From assembly GCF_022321485.1 (NCBI RefSeq), contig NZ_JAKOGG010000008.1:1-64000 (forward strand): DNA of 64,000 bases, given 5' to 3'. Both the position numbers and the translations under genes were made by a program. A model generated the notes under the pieces. That model was not told the DNA's origin, ran no database searches, and worked only from the letters and a program-made list of their open reading frames with translations. This document shows, one piece after another, positions 44,853 through 54,384 of this stretch (its first letter is position 1; each line of letters starts with the position of its first letter). Origin of the DNA: Shewanella electrica. GTDB taxonomy: Bacteria > Pseudomonadota > Gammaproteobacteria > Enterobacterales > Shewanellaceae.

Positions 44853-45806
44853 ATGAATATCTATAAAAAACTGGGTGTGTTAAGCGCTGCGGCGCTGGTG
44901 ACTGTTAGCTCGGCTGTGTGGGCGGCACCGAAATTTATCAATATCCTCACTGGCGGCACCAGTGGCATCTATTACCCGATTGGCGTGGCGTTATCGCAAC
45001 TTTATGGCAATAACATTGATGGCGCCAAAACTTCAGTACAAGCCACTAAAGCCTCGGTGGAAAACCTCAACTTACTGCAAGCTAATCGCGGTGAGCTGGG
45101 CTTTGCGCTGGGCGACTCAGTAGCGGCGGCATGGAAGGGCGACGAAGAGGCAGGCTTTAAAAAGCCGCTGGATAAAATCCGTCTGATTGCCGCCATTTAC
45201 CCGAACTACATTCAGATTGTGGCTAACAAAGATGCGGGCATTAAAAGCTTGGCTGATCTCAAAGGTAAGCGTGTGTCTGTTGGAGCGCCTAAATCAGGTA
45301 CTGAGCTGAACGCGCGGGCGATTTTTGCTGCCGCAGGCATCACTTACGATGATCTGGGCGCGGTGGAATATCTGCCTTATGCCGAATCGGTTGAACTGAT
45401 CAAAAACCGTCAGTTGGATGCGACGTTGCAATCTTCTGGTTTAGGGATGGCCGCATTCCGCGATTTGGCGTCAACCATGCCAGTTAACTTCGTACCCATT
45501 CCTGCCGATGTGGTGGCTAAAATCGGTAATGCGGCGTTTCAACCTGGGGTGATCCCAGCCAATACTTACGATGGACAAGACACCGACGTGCCAACCATCG
45601 CCATTCAAAACATGTTAGTGAGCCATAAAGATGTGCCCGATGATGTGGCGTACCAAATGGCGAAACTGATTTTTGAAAACTTGGATTACCTCAGCAATGC
45701 CCACGCTGCCGCTAAAGCGATCAAGCTGGAGAATGCGGTTAACCCAACCATTCCGCTGCACCCAGGTGCGGAGCGTTATTACAAAGAAGTGGGTGCCATC
45801 AAATAG
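44853..45806 (+). CDS. TAXI-type TRAP transporter solute-binding protein
   Basis: The 317-residue periplasmic protein has a signal peptide (MNIYKKLGVLSAAALVTVSS ... WAA) and the TAXI-family opening FINILTGGTSGIYYPIGVALSQ. GKRVSVGAPKSGTELNARAIF and DATLQSSGLGMAAFRDLA follow. It captures a small organic solute, often a dicarboxylate or glutamate-like compound, for the membrane subunit encoded next. The ATG at 44853 restores a normal signal peptide; the frame from 44802 does not. Ligand not predictable. Confidence 0.93.
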   Translation: MNIYKKLGVLSAAALVTVSSAVWAAPKFINILTGGTSGIYYPIGVALSQLYGNNIDGAKTSVQATKASVENLNLLQANRGELGFALGDSVAAAWKGDEEAGFKKPLDKIRLIAAIYPNYIQIVANKDAGIKSLADLKGKRVSVGAPKSGTELNARAIFAAAGITYDDLGAVEYLPYAESVELIKNRQLDATLQSSGLGMAAFRDLASTMPVNFVPIPADVVAKIGNAAFQPGVIPANTYDGQDTDVPTIAIQNMLVSHKDVPDDVAYQMAKLIFENLDYLSNAHAAAKAIKLENAVNPTIPLHPGAERYYKEVGAIK

Positions 45807-45890
45807 TACTCGCGCAAGCAGTACCACCTCAGAGTTCTCTTCGGCGTGATGCCGAAGAGATTGGCTGTTTCTGAATGTTGCGAGGACGAG

Positions 45891-47912
45891 ATGACTGATT
45901 CTCCCCAAGGGCTTAATGCCGCCACCAAAGATTGGCCGTTAGCGCTGTTTGTTGTGGCGCTAACGTTTTCTGCATTCCAATTGATTACTGCGGCGTTCCA
46001 TCCGGTATCGACCCAAGTGTTGCGGGCGGTACACGTCGGCTTTTTGCTGTTAATTGTGTTTATCACTTATCCCACCAGTAAGCGCCATCCGCTCAAGCCT
46101 TTTGGCTGGTTGCTGGGGATTTTGGGCTTTGGCACCGCGATTTACCAATGGGTGTTTGAAGCGGATTTGATCTACCGCTCTGGTGAACTCACCACCGAAG
46201 ATTTAATCATCGGCACCCTGCTGATTGCGCTGGTGTTTGAAGCGGCGCGGCGGGTGATGGGTTTTGCGCTACCGTTAATCTGTACCGTGTTTTTGGGTTA
46301 CGGTTTGTTTGGTCAATATCTGCCAGGTGAGTTGATGCACCGTGGCTACGGCTTCGACCAGATAGTGAACCAACTGTCGTTCGGCACCGAGGGCTTTTAC
46401 GGCACGCCGACTTATGTATCTGCTACTTATATCTTTCTGTTTATTCTGTTTGGCGCTTTTCTCGAACAGGCGGGCATGATCAAACTGTTCACCGATTTTG
46501 CCTTGGGCTTGTTTGGTCACAAGTCGGGCGGCCCCGCCAAAGTGTCGGTGGTGTCATCGGCGTTGATGGGCACCATCACTGGTTCGGGTGTAGCCAACGT
46601 GGTGACTACCGGCCAATTTACCATTCCATTGATGATGCGTTTTGGCTATCGGCCAGCGTTTGCGGGCGGGGTGGAAGCGACTTCCAGTATGGGCAGCCAG
46701 ATCATGCCGCCGATCATGGGCGCCGTGGCGTTTATCATGGCGGAAACCATCAACGTTGAATTTATTGAGATCGCTAAAGCGGCGTTAGTGCCAGCGATGT
46801 TGTACTTCGGCTCAGTATTTTGGATGGTGCATCTGGAGGCAAAACGCGCTGGCTTGAACGGCCTTGCCAAAGAGGATTGCCCTAATCCGTGGCGCGCGCT
46901 TAGCCAACGCTGGTATCTGCTGATCCCACTGGTGGTGCTGATTGGTTTGCTGTTCTCTGGCCGTACGCCATTATTCAGCGGTACTGTCGGTTTGTCGCTC
47001 ACTGCGCTGGTGATCCTCGGTTCAGCGATTGTGATGCAAGTGTCGTCTAAATGGCTGCGGCTGGTGTTCTGGATTGCCTTAGGCATTCTCTGCGCTGGCT
47101 TTTTCCAAATGGGCATTGCGGTGGTGTTTGGGGTGATTGCCGCGTTGGTGGTGGTGTGCTGGTTTATTAAAGGCGGCCGCGACACGCTGCAAATCTGTTT
47201 GCATGCTTTGGTTGATGGTGCGCGCCATGCGGTGCCGGTGGGGATTGCCTGCGTATTGGTTGGGGTGATTATCGGCATTGTGTCGCTCACCGGTGTGGCA
47301 TCAACGGTAGCCGGATACATCCTGCACGTGGGGCAAAATAACCTGTTCTTGTCGTTGGTGCTGACCATGATCACCTGTTTGGTGCTTGGCATGGGCATTC
47401 CGTCGATACCGAACTACATCATCACCAGCTCGATAGCGGCGCCAGCCTTGCTTGACCTTGGTGTGCCGCTGATTGTGTCGCACATGTTTGTGTTCTATTT
47501 CGGCATCATGTCGGATTTAACACCGCCTGTGGCGCTAGCGTGTTTTGCTGCGGCACCGATTGCTAAAGAGCGCGGTTTGAAGATCAGCTTGTGGGCGATT
47601 CGTATCGCCATTGCTGGGTTTATCATTCCGTTTATGTCGGTGTATTCCCCCGCCTTGATGCTGCAAAGTGACAGCGTACTGGCCATCATCTACGTGGTCT
47701 TCAAAGCAGCGTTGGCGATTGGTTTGTGGGGCGCGGTGTTTACCGGTTATTTGACTAAACCACTGCATTGGTGGGAGCGTATTTGGGGCTTTGCCGCCGG
47801 CGGTTCCCTGATCCTCGCTACGCCGATGAGTGATGAACTGGGCTTTGCGTTGGTCGGTTTGTTCCTGCTGCAACATCTGGGACGCGACGTGTTAGCGCGT
47901 CGTAAAGCCTGA
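45891..47912 (+). CDS. TRAP transporter permease, fused 4TM-12TM subunits
   Basis: The ~673-residue membrane protein fuses the small (DctQ-like, about the first 130 residues) and large (DctM-like) permease subunits, as is usual for TAXI systems. DctM signatures include GTITGSGVANVVTTGQFTIPLMMRFGY and MGMGIPS-like GMGIPSIPNYIITSS. It imports the solute using a sodium or proton gradient. GAGGACGAG precedes ATG 45891; the frame from 45846 is longer. The stop overlaps the DUF1850 start by one base. Confidence 0.93.
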   Translation: MTDSPQGLNAATKDWPLALFVVALTFSAFQLITAAFHPVSTQVLRAVHVGFLLLIVFITYPTSKRHPLKPFGWLLGILGFGTAIYQWVFEADLIYRSGELTTEDLIIGTLLIALVFEAARRVMGFALPLICTVFLGYGLFGQYLPGELMHRGYGFDQIVNQLSFGTEGFYGTPTYVSATYIFLFILFGAFLEQAGMIKLFTDFALGLFGHKSGGPAKVSVVSSALMGTITGSGVANVVTTGQFTIPLMMRFGYRPAFAGGVEATSSMGSQIMPPIMGAVAFIMAETINVEFIEIAKAALVPAMLYFGSVFWMVHLEAKRAGLNGLAKEDCPNPWRALSQRWYLLIPLVVLIGLLFSGRTPLFSGTVGLSLTALVILGSAIVMQVSSKWLRLVFWIALGILCAGFFQMGIAVVFGVIAALVVVCWFIKGGRDTLQICLHALVDGARHAVPVGIACVLVGVIIGIVSLTGVASTVAGYILHVGQNNLFLSLVLTMITCLVLGMGIPSIPNYIITSSIAAPALLDLGVPLIVSHMFVFYFGIMSDLTPPVALACFAAAPIAKERGLKISLWAIRIAIAGFIIPFMSVYSPALMLQSDSVLAIIYVVFKAALAIGLWGAVFTGYLTKPLHWWERIWGFAAGGSLILATPMSDELGFALVGLFLLQHLGRDVLARRKA

Positions 47913-48343
47913 TGTTGGGACTATGTTTGGGCTTGGCGGGGCAGCTGTGGGCACAAGTAGCCGTTGATAACCCGCCTGCTCAGTTCACCTTGAGTTGGCG
48001 TCATACGGTAGAAAAAATCCTCTGGCAAGAGGACTACCAACTGACGCCGCAAGGGCTGCAAATTGTGCAAGCGCGGGTCAAAGGCACCGGCGCGGGTATG
48101 GAGATCCCCGACGATGCCAAGTTCTACGATGACAGTTGGCATTATCAGCCGCAACTGGCGCCGATCCCGCTGCTGCGTTTAGGTCGGGCGCCGGAAGCTG
48201 GCGATTACCAGCTGTGTTTTGGTGGTAACTGCCAGCCGATGAGCCACTGGATTGGTGCGCCGAATCATCAGGTAGAAGCCGTAGAACTATGGTCTTGTCA
48301 GTTGTCGCCTAGCGCTGACAACGAGCAAACAAATGACCAATAA
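47912..48343 (+). CDS. DUF1850 protein of a TAXI-TRAP operon
   Basis: The 143-residue protein starts with a short hydrophobic segment (MLGLCLGLAGQLWA) that could be a signal peptide. The DUF1850 body is recognisable by FTLSWRHTVEKILWQEDYQL and RVKGTGAGMEIPDDAKFYDD. DUF1850 genes regularly accompany TAXI transporters; the role is unknown. The start overlaps the permease stop (TGATG). Confidence 0.82.
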   Translation: MLGLCLGLAGQLWAQVAVDNPPAQFTLSWRHTVEKILWQEDYQLTPQGLQIVQARVKGTGAGMEIPDDAKFYDDSWHYQPQLAPIPLLRLGRAPEAGDYQLCFGGNCQPMSHWIGAPNHQVEAVELWSCQLSPSADNEQTNDQ

Positions 48344-48378
48344 AAACGGCGTGAGGTTAACCACTCACGCCGTTTTTT
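48342..48378. terminator. Bidirectional terminator between DUF1850 and the 1146-residue protein gene
   Basis: A 14-bp perfect stem (AAAAACGGCGTGAG / CTCACGCCGTTTTT) encloses an 8-base loop, with U-runs on both strands, between convergent genes. Confidence 0.93.
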
Positions 48379-48402
48379 TATGCGGTTGCCATGTAAGCCG
48401 AA

Positions 48403-51400
48403 TTAGGCGAACGCTTCATTCCAGCGTTCGCGCACGCGGCGCGAGCGGTCTTCTGCCAGCGGCGCTAATAAGAAGGCGGCATCGTCATAATCGCCTTCGA
48501 GCGCATCAATCAATTCCACCCGCCGGTCGGCACTGAGTTGGCTCAATAGCGGTGCGAGTTCGTTTTTGCGCGCTAATGTGACCAGCCAATCGCAAGCGCT
48601 TTCATATTCGCTATATTGCAGCGCGAATTTGACCAGTTGCAGTGGCGCGATGTCCAAATAACTTAGCCACTGCACTGTGGCGCCGATTGAGGCATTTTCC
48701 AGTTCTTCGCTGTCATGCTCATAGGCATATTGGCGTTGTTCAAGGTATTCGCTGTAGCTAATGCGCTGATAACGCAGTTGTGTCGCGCGCCAGAAACGCA
48801 GCATAAATTCGCTATCCAGCAGTTCAAACGTATCAGTATGGAAGTTAAACAATAAGCTCAGCAGCCGTTGCTGTTGCTCGGTTTCCAATAGCGGCAATAG
48901 CTCAGATATTTTGGCCCGCGAGTAAAGTCTTGGCAGGTCAAATCGGTCATGGCGCAGATAGCGCTGCATGAGCCGCAGGGTGTCTGCCAGTGCAGCGTGA
49001 CCGTTGATGTAGGCCAGCACCTGTTCAACCAATTGCTGCAAGCGGCCATGAACATCGGGCAATGCGGCGATGGCACGATAAATTTCGCGACGATCTAAGG
49101 ATTCGGCAAACAGTAATACGGTGCCGTCTTTGGCGCCGTCAGCAAGTCCAGCGGCCGGTACGGGTTCGCGGTAGTACAGTAGTTGCTGGGTTTCACCTTG
49201 CTGCTGACTGATGCTGATGGCGTACCATTGGTGATGATCATGCGCCAGCCAAGCTTGCTGCATGTTGGCATCGGCAAAGGCGGGCAACTGCTGTTGTTCT
49301 TGGTAATCGAGCATTTGGCAGTTGCCAGTAAAATCGTGCAGCAGCACTTCATCCCACGAGCGCAGGTTGTAGCCCAGCGTGAGTTTGAGGGTGTGGGCAA
49401 GGCTGTGGTCAATCTCCGCTTGTAGCTGTGGTCGCAGTTTAGGCGAGCGCAGCAGTAACTCTTCATAAAAGCCGAACTTGCGGGCTTCATCAATCCATTG
49501 CAGTTGCTGCTGTAGTGCTTTGGCTTTGCCCTTCAGCAGCGGATGCCGTAGCCGCTTCATTTGCTCTAGCCAGTGCTGATATTGCTGCGGCTGCTGGTCG
49601 AAATGGCAAATGCTGATCTGAAACGCATCAAGCAGCGCGCTGCTAACGCCAGCATCTTTAGCGGCGACACAAAATGCCTGCTGTGCTTCAGCTTCCCACT
49701 CCACACGGTACTGATAATGACTATAAAGCAATGCCACTTGATTGAGTGTGCGCATCGGCGCGACTTGCAGTAGCGCCTGCCACAATTTTTTGAGGCGCGG
49801 GTGGTGCGCTTGCTGCCAAAAACATAGCAAAATCAGATGGCTGGCGCTGGAATGTTCAAATAATTCATAGCGTGGCTGCTGTGCACTGAAATAATAATAG
49901 GGGATAAGGTCGCCGACCGTTGGCGTGTCCTGTTTCAGCCGTGTTTGCAGCAGTTGGGTCAATGTGGCGACATCGCTACTGGCGGCATCCAGTTGCTGCA
50001 ATAGTTCGGTTCGCGATGCATCTTCCACATGGCAGTGATTAGCAATGAGTGTCAGTAGTGTTTGCCAGCACTCGTTGCTGCTCAGCTGTTGTTGCAACCG
50101 CGTTGCCTCGCTGGCGTGGCCGCTATGCAACAGCCACGCGCGTAAACTGCTATAGGCAAGTTGAGTGGCTAGCAGCTCGGCTTCGTCAACCGCGTCGACA
50201 TCGGCTTGCGGCCAATAGTCGTCACACGCCAACTGGGGTGCTTCACGCAGTAACTGTGTGAGACGGTTGAGGGTTTCTTGATGGATTTCATCGGCGTCTT
50301 GTTGCCAATCTTTGAGCAATACTTTGAAGCGCTGCTGACGCGCGGCCTCAGGCTGATCGGCATTTTGGTTGTAACGCTCAAAAAATGCCTGCTCAGACAG
50401 TAACTCATGGCGTTCACATAGATGAACTCGCCATTCATCGGGCGCTTCTTCAAGCCCTGCAAGGCGAAACCACAGATCGAAATGACGTAATAGTTGCTGT
50501 TGCCCGTCGCTGGGCTGTTGTTGTGGTACGAGGTCGGTTAAGGCGGCTGGCGCTGTTTCCGCAACTAAACTGTTAATCACTGGCGCAAGGTGATAACAGA
50601 GATCGCTCAACAGGCTAGCATTGTCGCTGCTGATAAAACTCCAATCTTCTAGTATGCGGTACAACTCGGGTGCAAGTTGGCGGCTCTGTTCTAGTAAATC
50701 AACGCATTGCAGCTGCTTAAGCTGTTCAGCGTCGCTGCCGTCACGCCAGTAGCGCCACAGTGATTCACCTTGTGGCTGCGCCAATATCAGCGTTTTGAAG
50801 CCGCTAAGCAGTTGCAGTGCGTAATCAAACTCAGCTTCTTCGTTATCGGGATAAATCGTTTCTTGCTGATAAATCAGCGGCTGGTCAGTCAGTGCGCTAA
50901 TCGCTTGCTGTAGCTCATAAGCGGTGTCTTCCACGCTGGCATCCACAAAGAGCTGCTCAAGCACGGCATCGCGGTCGAAGTCCCAACGTTCAGTTAACGG
51001 TAGCGCCGACAACAAAATATTCAACACCGGTTCATTGGCTTCAAATTGCTCGTCATCGCGCGCCAACATCTGCCCATTGAGAAAACGTGCTTGCAGTATC
51101 TGCTTAAACCACTGATAGAGGTTAGCATCTTGCCGCAGTGCGTCGATAAGTGGCGGGTTGTAACACTCGTCACTCTCACCATCCATAAACATCTGCCAGC
51201 GAAACTCGCTATTATCACACCAGATAAAGGCGGCAATATTGTCCAGGTTCCAACCTTCGCGGCTGACATAATCGGCTAAATATTCTTGATAGCCGCTGGT
51301 GTGTTCATCATCCCAGTAGGGCACCAGCAACTGCGACAGATAACGGCGTAAACTCGGCTGATAACAGCCCAGCAGATACAGCGCTTCCACGCCGTAAACG

Positions 51401-51843
51401 CGCATATCGTCAATCCACATATCGCTGGTGTCGTTGTAATAACGTGCATGTTCGCACAGGGCACTGGCGGTGTGGCGCAAGGCGATTTGGAGTGGCGTGC
51501 TGTTATCGGCGTGACCGATAGCGATGGCAAACAGCAGTGCTTCGGAGACGTGCGTATCGTCATCGTCGGCAATGTGTTCATCGATTTCAAATGGTTCAGG
51601 CCCCATGCTGTACGCACGTTGCAGCCACGCCACATGCTCAGGATTGGGCACATCGCTCAGTTGTAAGCGGCGCGGCTGCTGCGTGGCATCCAGCGCCATA
51701 AATTCCACATCATAGTGGCGGTCGCGGGTGGCTAAGATGCGCCGTTCGTTAAGCAGAGTTTGATATTGGCTGAGCGCAGCAATCACGCTGTCGGCGCTGG
51801 TGGGGTCGAAGCTTATCTTGGTATTTTTAAAGTAATACATCAT
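48403..51843 (-). CDS. Large hypothetical protein (1146 residues), unrecognised
   Basis: I do not recognise this protein. It starts MMYYFKNTKISFDPTSADSV and has no signal peptide or membrane helix. It is rich in Leu, Gln, Glu, Asp, Trp and Tyr and appears almost wholly helical, with irregular helix pairs that could be HEAT- or TPR-like repeats. The C-terminal ~250 residues include LLYYREPVPAAGL, a stretch LFNFHTDTFELLDSEFMLRFW and a basic end (RSRRVRERWNEAFA). There are no obvious catalytic motifs. It is monocistronic, between convergent TRAP genes and pbpG on the same strand. Intact over 3.4 kb with normal codon usage, it is clearly a real gene. Confidence 0.8.
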   Translation of the reverse strand: MMYYFKNTKISFDPTSADSVIAALSQYQTLLNERRILATRDRHYDVEFMALDATQQPRRLQLSDVPNPEHVAWLQRAYSMGPEPFEIDEHIADDDDTHVSEALLFAIAIGHADNSTPLQIALRHTASALCEHARYYNDTSDMWIDDMRVYGVEALYLLGCYQPSLRRYLSQLLVPYWDDEHTSGYQEYLADYVSREGWNLDNIAAFIWCDNSEFRWQMFMDGESDECYNPPLIDALRQDANLYQWFKQILQARFLNGQMLARDDEQFEANEPVLNILLSALPLTERWDFDRDAVLEQLFVDASVEDTAYELQQAISALTDQPLIYQQETIYPDNEEAEFDYALQLLSGFKTLILAQPQGESLWRYWRDGSDAEQLKQLQCVDLLEQSRQLAPELYRILEDWSFISSDNASLLSDLCYHLAPVINSLVAETAPAALTDLVPQQQPSDGQQQLLRHFDLWFRLAGLEEAPDEWRVHLCERHELLSEQAFFERYNQNADQPEAARQQRFKVLLKDWQQDADEIHQETLNRLTQLLREAPQLACDDYWPQADVDAVDEAELLATQLAYSSLRAWLLHSGHASEATRLQQQLSSNECWQTLLTLIANHCHVEDASRTELLQQLDAASSDVATLTQLLQTRLKQDTPTVGDLIPYYYFSAQQPRYELFEHSSASHLILLCFWQQAHHPRLKKLWQALLQVAPMRTLNQVALLYSHYQYRVEWEAEAQQAFCVAAKDAGVSSALLDAFQISICHFDQQPQQYQHWLEQMKRLRHPLLKGKAKALQQQLQWIDEARKFGFYEELLLRSPKLRPQLQAEIDHSLAHTLKLTLGYNLRSWDEVLLHDFTGNCQMLDYQEQQQLPAFADANMQQAWLAHDHHQWYAISISQQQGETQQLLYYREPVPAAGLADGAKDGTVLLFAESLDRREIYRAIAALPDVHGRLQQLVEQVLAYINGHAALADTLRLMQRYLRHDRFDLPRLYSRAKISELLPLLETEQQQRLLSLLFNFHTDTFELLDSEFMLRFWRATQLRYQRISYSEYLEQRQYAYEHDSEELENASIGATVQWLSYLDIAPLQLVKFALQYSEYESACDWLVTLARKNELAPLLSQLSADRRVELIDALEGDYDDAAFLLAPLAEDRSRRVRERWNEAFA

Positions 51844-51894
51844 CGTCCTGATCGGTGTATTGCAGCTGACTAGGTCAGAAAGAATTGCGGCGCC

Positions 51895-52824
51895 TTATGG
51901 CACCGCTAACATGTTCTCTTGCGGGGCGGCTAACTGCTCGCGTTGCAAGCGTTTTTGCCGTTTATAGGTTAACGCGTCATCGGGCACTTTGGTGGTTTTG
52001 CCACTGGTGAGCCAGCGTTTCAGCCGCGTGGCGTCGGCAATGTGGGTATATTTGCCAAATGAGTCGAGCGCCACAAAGGCTACGTTACGAGCGCCCATTT
52101 TGGTGATCATCACCAAACAGTGACCGGCATCATCGGTGTAACCGGTTTTGGTCAGCTGAATTTTCCAACTCTTACGGTTCACCAGTGGGTTGGTGTTGTA
52201 AAACGCCAAACTGTAGCGCGGTTGCTGAAACGTCACACTGCGGCTCGAGGCGGTGCTCAGTTCGCCGATCAGCGGATAGTGCTGAATCGCTTTGACCAGT
52301 TTGATCAGGTCGGCAGCGGTCGAAATATTATGAGAAGACAAACCCGTCGGCTCTTCAAAATGACTGTTGTGCATGCCGAGTGCTTTGGCTTTAGCATTCA
52401 TCGCCGCCACAAAGCCCTTAAAGCCGCCGGGATAGTGATGTGCCAGCGTGGTGGCTGCGCGATTTTCTGAGGCCATCAACGCCAGTGCTAGCGCTTCTTT
52501 GCGGGTCAGGGTGCTACCTAGACGAATACGCGACACCACGTTTTGCATGATCGGTGATTGGCTAACATCGACGGTGATTGACTCATTCAGTGGCAGGCCA
52601 GCATCTAACACCACCAAGGCGGTCATCAGCTTACTTACTGAAGCGATGGGCGTAATTAAGTTGGGGGCTTCCGCATAGATTGTTTTACCGGAGTCGAGGT
52701 CCACCAACATGGCACTTTGTGAGGCCATCGCTTGCTCGGTGGTGGGAAGCTTAGAAGCGGCTTGTATCGCTGTCGACACCAGTATCAGGCAACAAACTGT
52801 GGCAGTGAGAAGTCGTTTCAACAT
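51895..52824 (-). CDS. pbpG: D-alanyl-D-alanine endopeptidase (PBP7)
   Basis: The 309-residue protein has a signal peptide (about 1-22) and the three penicillin-binding motifs: S62-V-S-K65 (SxxK), SEN in [11 protein letters not shown], and KTG in [11 protein letters not shown]. It is a low-molecular-weight PBP of the PbpG/PBP7 type that cleaves D-Ala-meso-DAP cross-links in peptidoglycan in the periplasm. No C-terminal amphipathic anchor is evident, as in PBP7. Confidence 0.92.
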   Translation of the reverse strand: MLKRLLTATVCCLILVSTAIQAASKLPTTEQAMASQSAMLVDLDSGKTIYAEAPNLITPIASVSKLMTALVVLDAGLPLNESITVDVSQSPIMQNVVSRIRLGSTLTRKEALALALMASENRAATTLAHHYPGGFKGFVAAMNAKAKALGMHNSHFEEPTGLSSHNISTAADLIKLVKAIQHYPLIGELSTASSRSVTFQQPRYSLAFYNTNPLVNRKSWKIQLTKTGYTDDAGHCLVMITKMGARNVAFVALDSFGKYTHIADATRLKRWLTSGKTTKVPDDALTYKRQKRLQREQLAAPQENMLAVP

Positions 52825-52922
52825 CGGCTATAAACTGGTCATCTGGTGGTGAGAAATCGAAGCTCAGTGTAATAAAAACCGCAGTGGTTGCAAGGGCACT
52901 ATCGATTATTTTACTTAACCTA

Positions 52923-52955
52923 GAAACAAAACAGGATGCCACGTGAGCATCCTGT
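52923..52955 (-). terminator. mtnC terminator
   Basis: ACAGGATGC (52931-52939) pairs with GCATCCTGT (52947-52955), followed on the minus strand by TTTTGTTTC. It lies 20 bases after the mtnC stop. Confidence 0.8.
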
Positions 52956-52974
52956 TAAGAGAACTTGGAACTGG

Positions 52975-53655
52975 CTAGTCGAGTTGCAGGTCGTTAAAGC
53001 TGCGAATGTGACGGAAGCTGCCAGAAGATACCGCCGGATCACGCAGCATTTGGCAGGTTTGCATGCCAGCCGCTTGCGCCGCTTTAAGTTCATCAGCCAG
53101 ATCCGACACAAACAGTACCTGCTTGGGCGCCATGCTGATGGTGTTGATGATGTTGCTGTAGGCTTGTTTATCGAGCTTGCCACCCGTGCGGGTATCAAAA
53201 TGGCCGTTAAACAGCTCCGTTAAGTCGCCGCCATCGCTGTGACCAAATAGCAGTTTTTGCGCTTCTACCGATGCAGAAGAGAAGCTATACAGGCGAATAC
53301 CGCGTGCTTTAAAACGCGCAGCGGCATCAATAAAGTCGGGGAAGATATGGCCTTTAAACGCGCTTTTGCTGTAACCCTCTTTCCAGATTAACCCTTGCAA
53401 GGTTTTTAGCGGTGTGGCTTTGCGGTCTTCTCGTACCCATTGCTGCAAAATTTCAGCAACGCGTGGCAGCGAGGCATCTTCCTCTAGCGCCATTTCGCGC
53501 GTGTCACAGATGCAGTTATCAACTAATACATCCTGTTGATGCTGCTGCAAAAACTCAGGCATGGCTTCGATGGAATAGGGAAATAGCACATCGTGAATGA
53601 ATGCGTGATCCGTAGTGGTTCCTGCTGTGTCAACAATAATGGCTCTGATGCCCAT
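52975..53655 (-). CDS. mtnC: Enolase-phosphatase E1 (acireductone synthase)
   Basis: The 226-residue HAD-family protein matches Mtn[45 protein letters not shown] and [16 protein letters not shown]. MtnC performs the enolisation and dephosphorylation that make acireductone in methionine salvage. The catalytic loop reads VDTAGTTTD where the family has DIEGTT, so the second acidic residue is Ala; I recall this as usual in Shewanella. I place the start at 53655 ([14 protein letters not shown]). No other mtn genes are nearby. Confidence 0.9.
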   Translation of the reverse strand: MGIRAIIVDTAGTTTDHAFIHDVLFPYSIEAMPEFLQQHQQDVLVDNCICDTREMALEEDASLPRVAEILQQWVREDRKATPLKTLQGLIWKEGYSKSAFKGHIFPDFIDAAARFKARGIRLYSFSSASVEAQKLLFGHSDGGDLTELFNGHFDTRTGGKLDKQAYSNIINTISMAPKQVLFVSDLADELKAAQAAGMQTCQMLRDPAVSSGSFRHIRSFNDLQLD

Positions 53656-53911
53656 GAGATGGATACTCCCGAGACTCCTTGTGATCGCTGAGAGAATACT
53701 AAGCGTTATTGCCGCATTTGACCAGTGAATAACCCGTAAACGCCACAATCATGGACGATTGGCTGCAATGCAAAATGCTTCTATAACTCGCTGTATTTAT
53801 TCTTTTAGGTTATTAATCGTTGTTTAATAAAACAGCAGCAATATTGTGGGTATTTTATTGTTATCTAAAGGATCGCCGTCTTAGAGAACAACGACAATAA
53901 GGAGAGCTGTC

Positions 53912-54373
53912 ATGAAATACCCACTTAAGGTTAACGGTCAGCAACTGGAAGCGGACGTCGATGCTGATACCCCACTGTTATGGGTACTACGCGATACTTT
54001 AAAACTCAAAGGCACTAAATTTGGCTGCGGCATGGCGCAATGCGGCGCCTGTACCGTCCACCTTGATGGCGAGCCGGTGCGCAGTTGTGTCACACCCATC
54101 AGCCGCGTTGGCGATAAGGCGATTACCACCATTGAAGGCATCGGCACCGATGCGATTGGCGCTAAGCTGCAACAGGCGTGGAAAATCCTCGATGTGCCGC
54201 AATGCGGCTACTGCCAAGCGGGGCAGATCATGCAAGCCGTGTCGTTACTGCGGCAGTTTCCCAAACCCACCGAGCAACAGATTGGCGATGGCATGAAACG
54301 TAACTTCTGCCGTTGCGCGGCTTATCACCGCATCAAACAAGCCATTCAGCATGCTGCTGAGCAAGAAGCCTAG
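53912..54373 (+). CDS. iorA: 2Fe-2S subunit of a molybdenum hydroxylase (IorA-like)
   Basis: The 153-residue protein carries two 2Fe-2S clusters of the xanthine-oxidase type. The N-terminal ferredoxin-like set is GTKFGCGMAQCGACTVHLDG plus RSC, and the helical domain has QCGYCQAGQIMQA and RNFCRCAAYHRI. It passes electrons from the molybdopterin subunit encoded next. AAGGAGAG precedes the ATG. It matches the alpha subunit of isoquinoline 1-oxidoreductase, though the substrate here is unknown. Confidence 0.92.
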   Translation: MKYPLKVNGQQLEADVDADTPLLWVLRDTLKLKGTKFGCGMAQCGACTVHLDGEPVRSCVTPISRVGDKAITTIEGIGTDAIGAKLQQAWKILDVPQCGYCQAGQIMQAVSLLRQFPKPTEQQIGDGMKRNFCRCAAYHRIKQAIQHAAEQEA

Positions 54374-54384
54374 GAGGGCGGACT

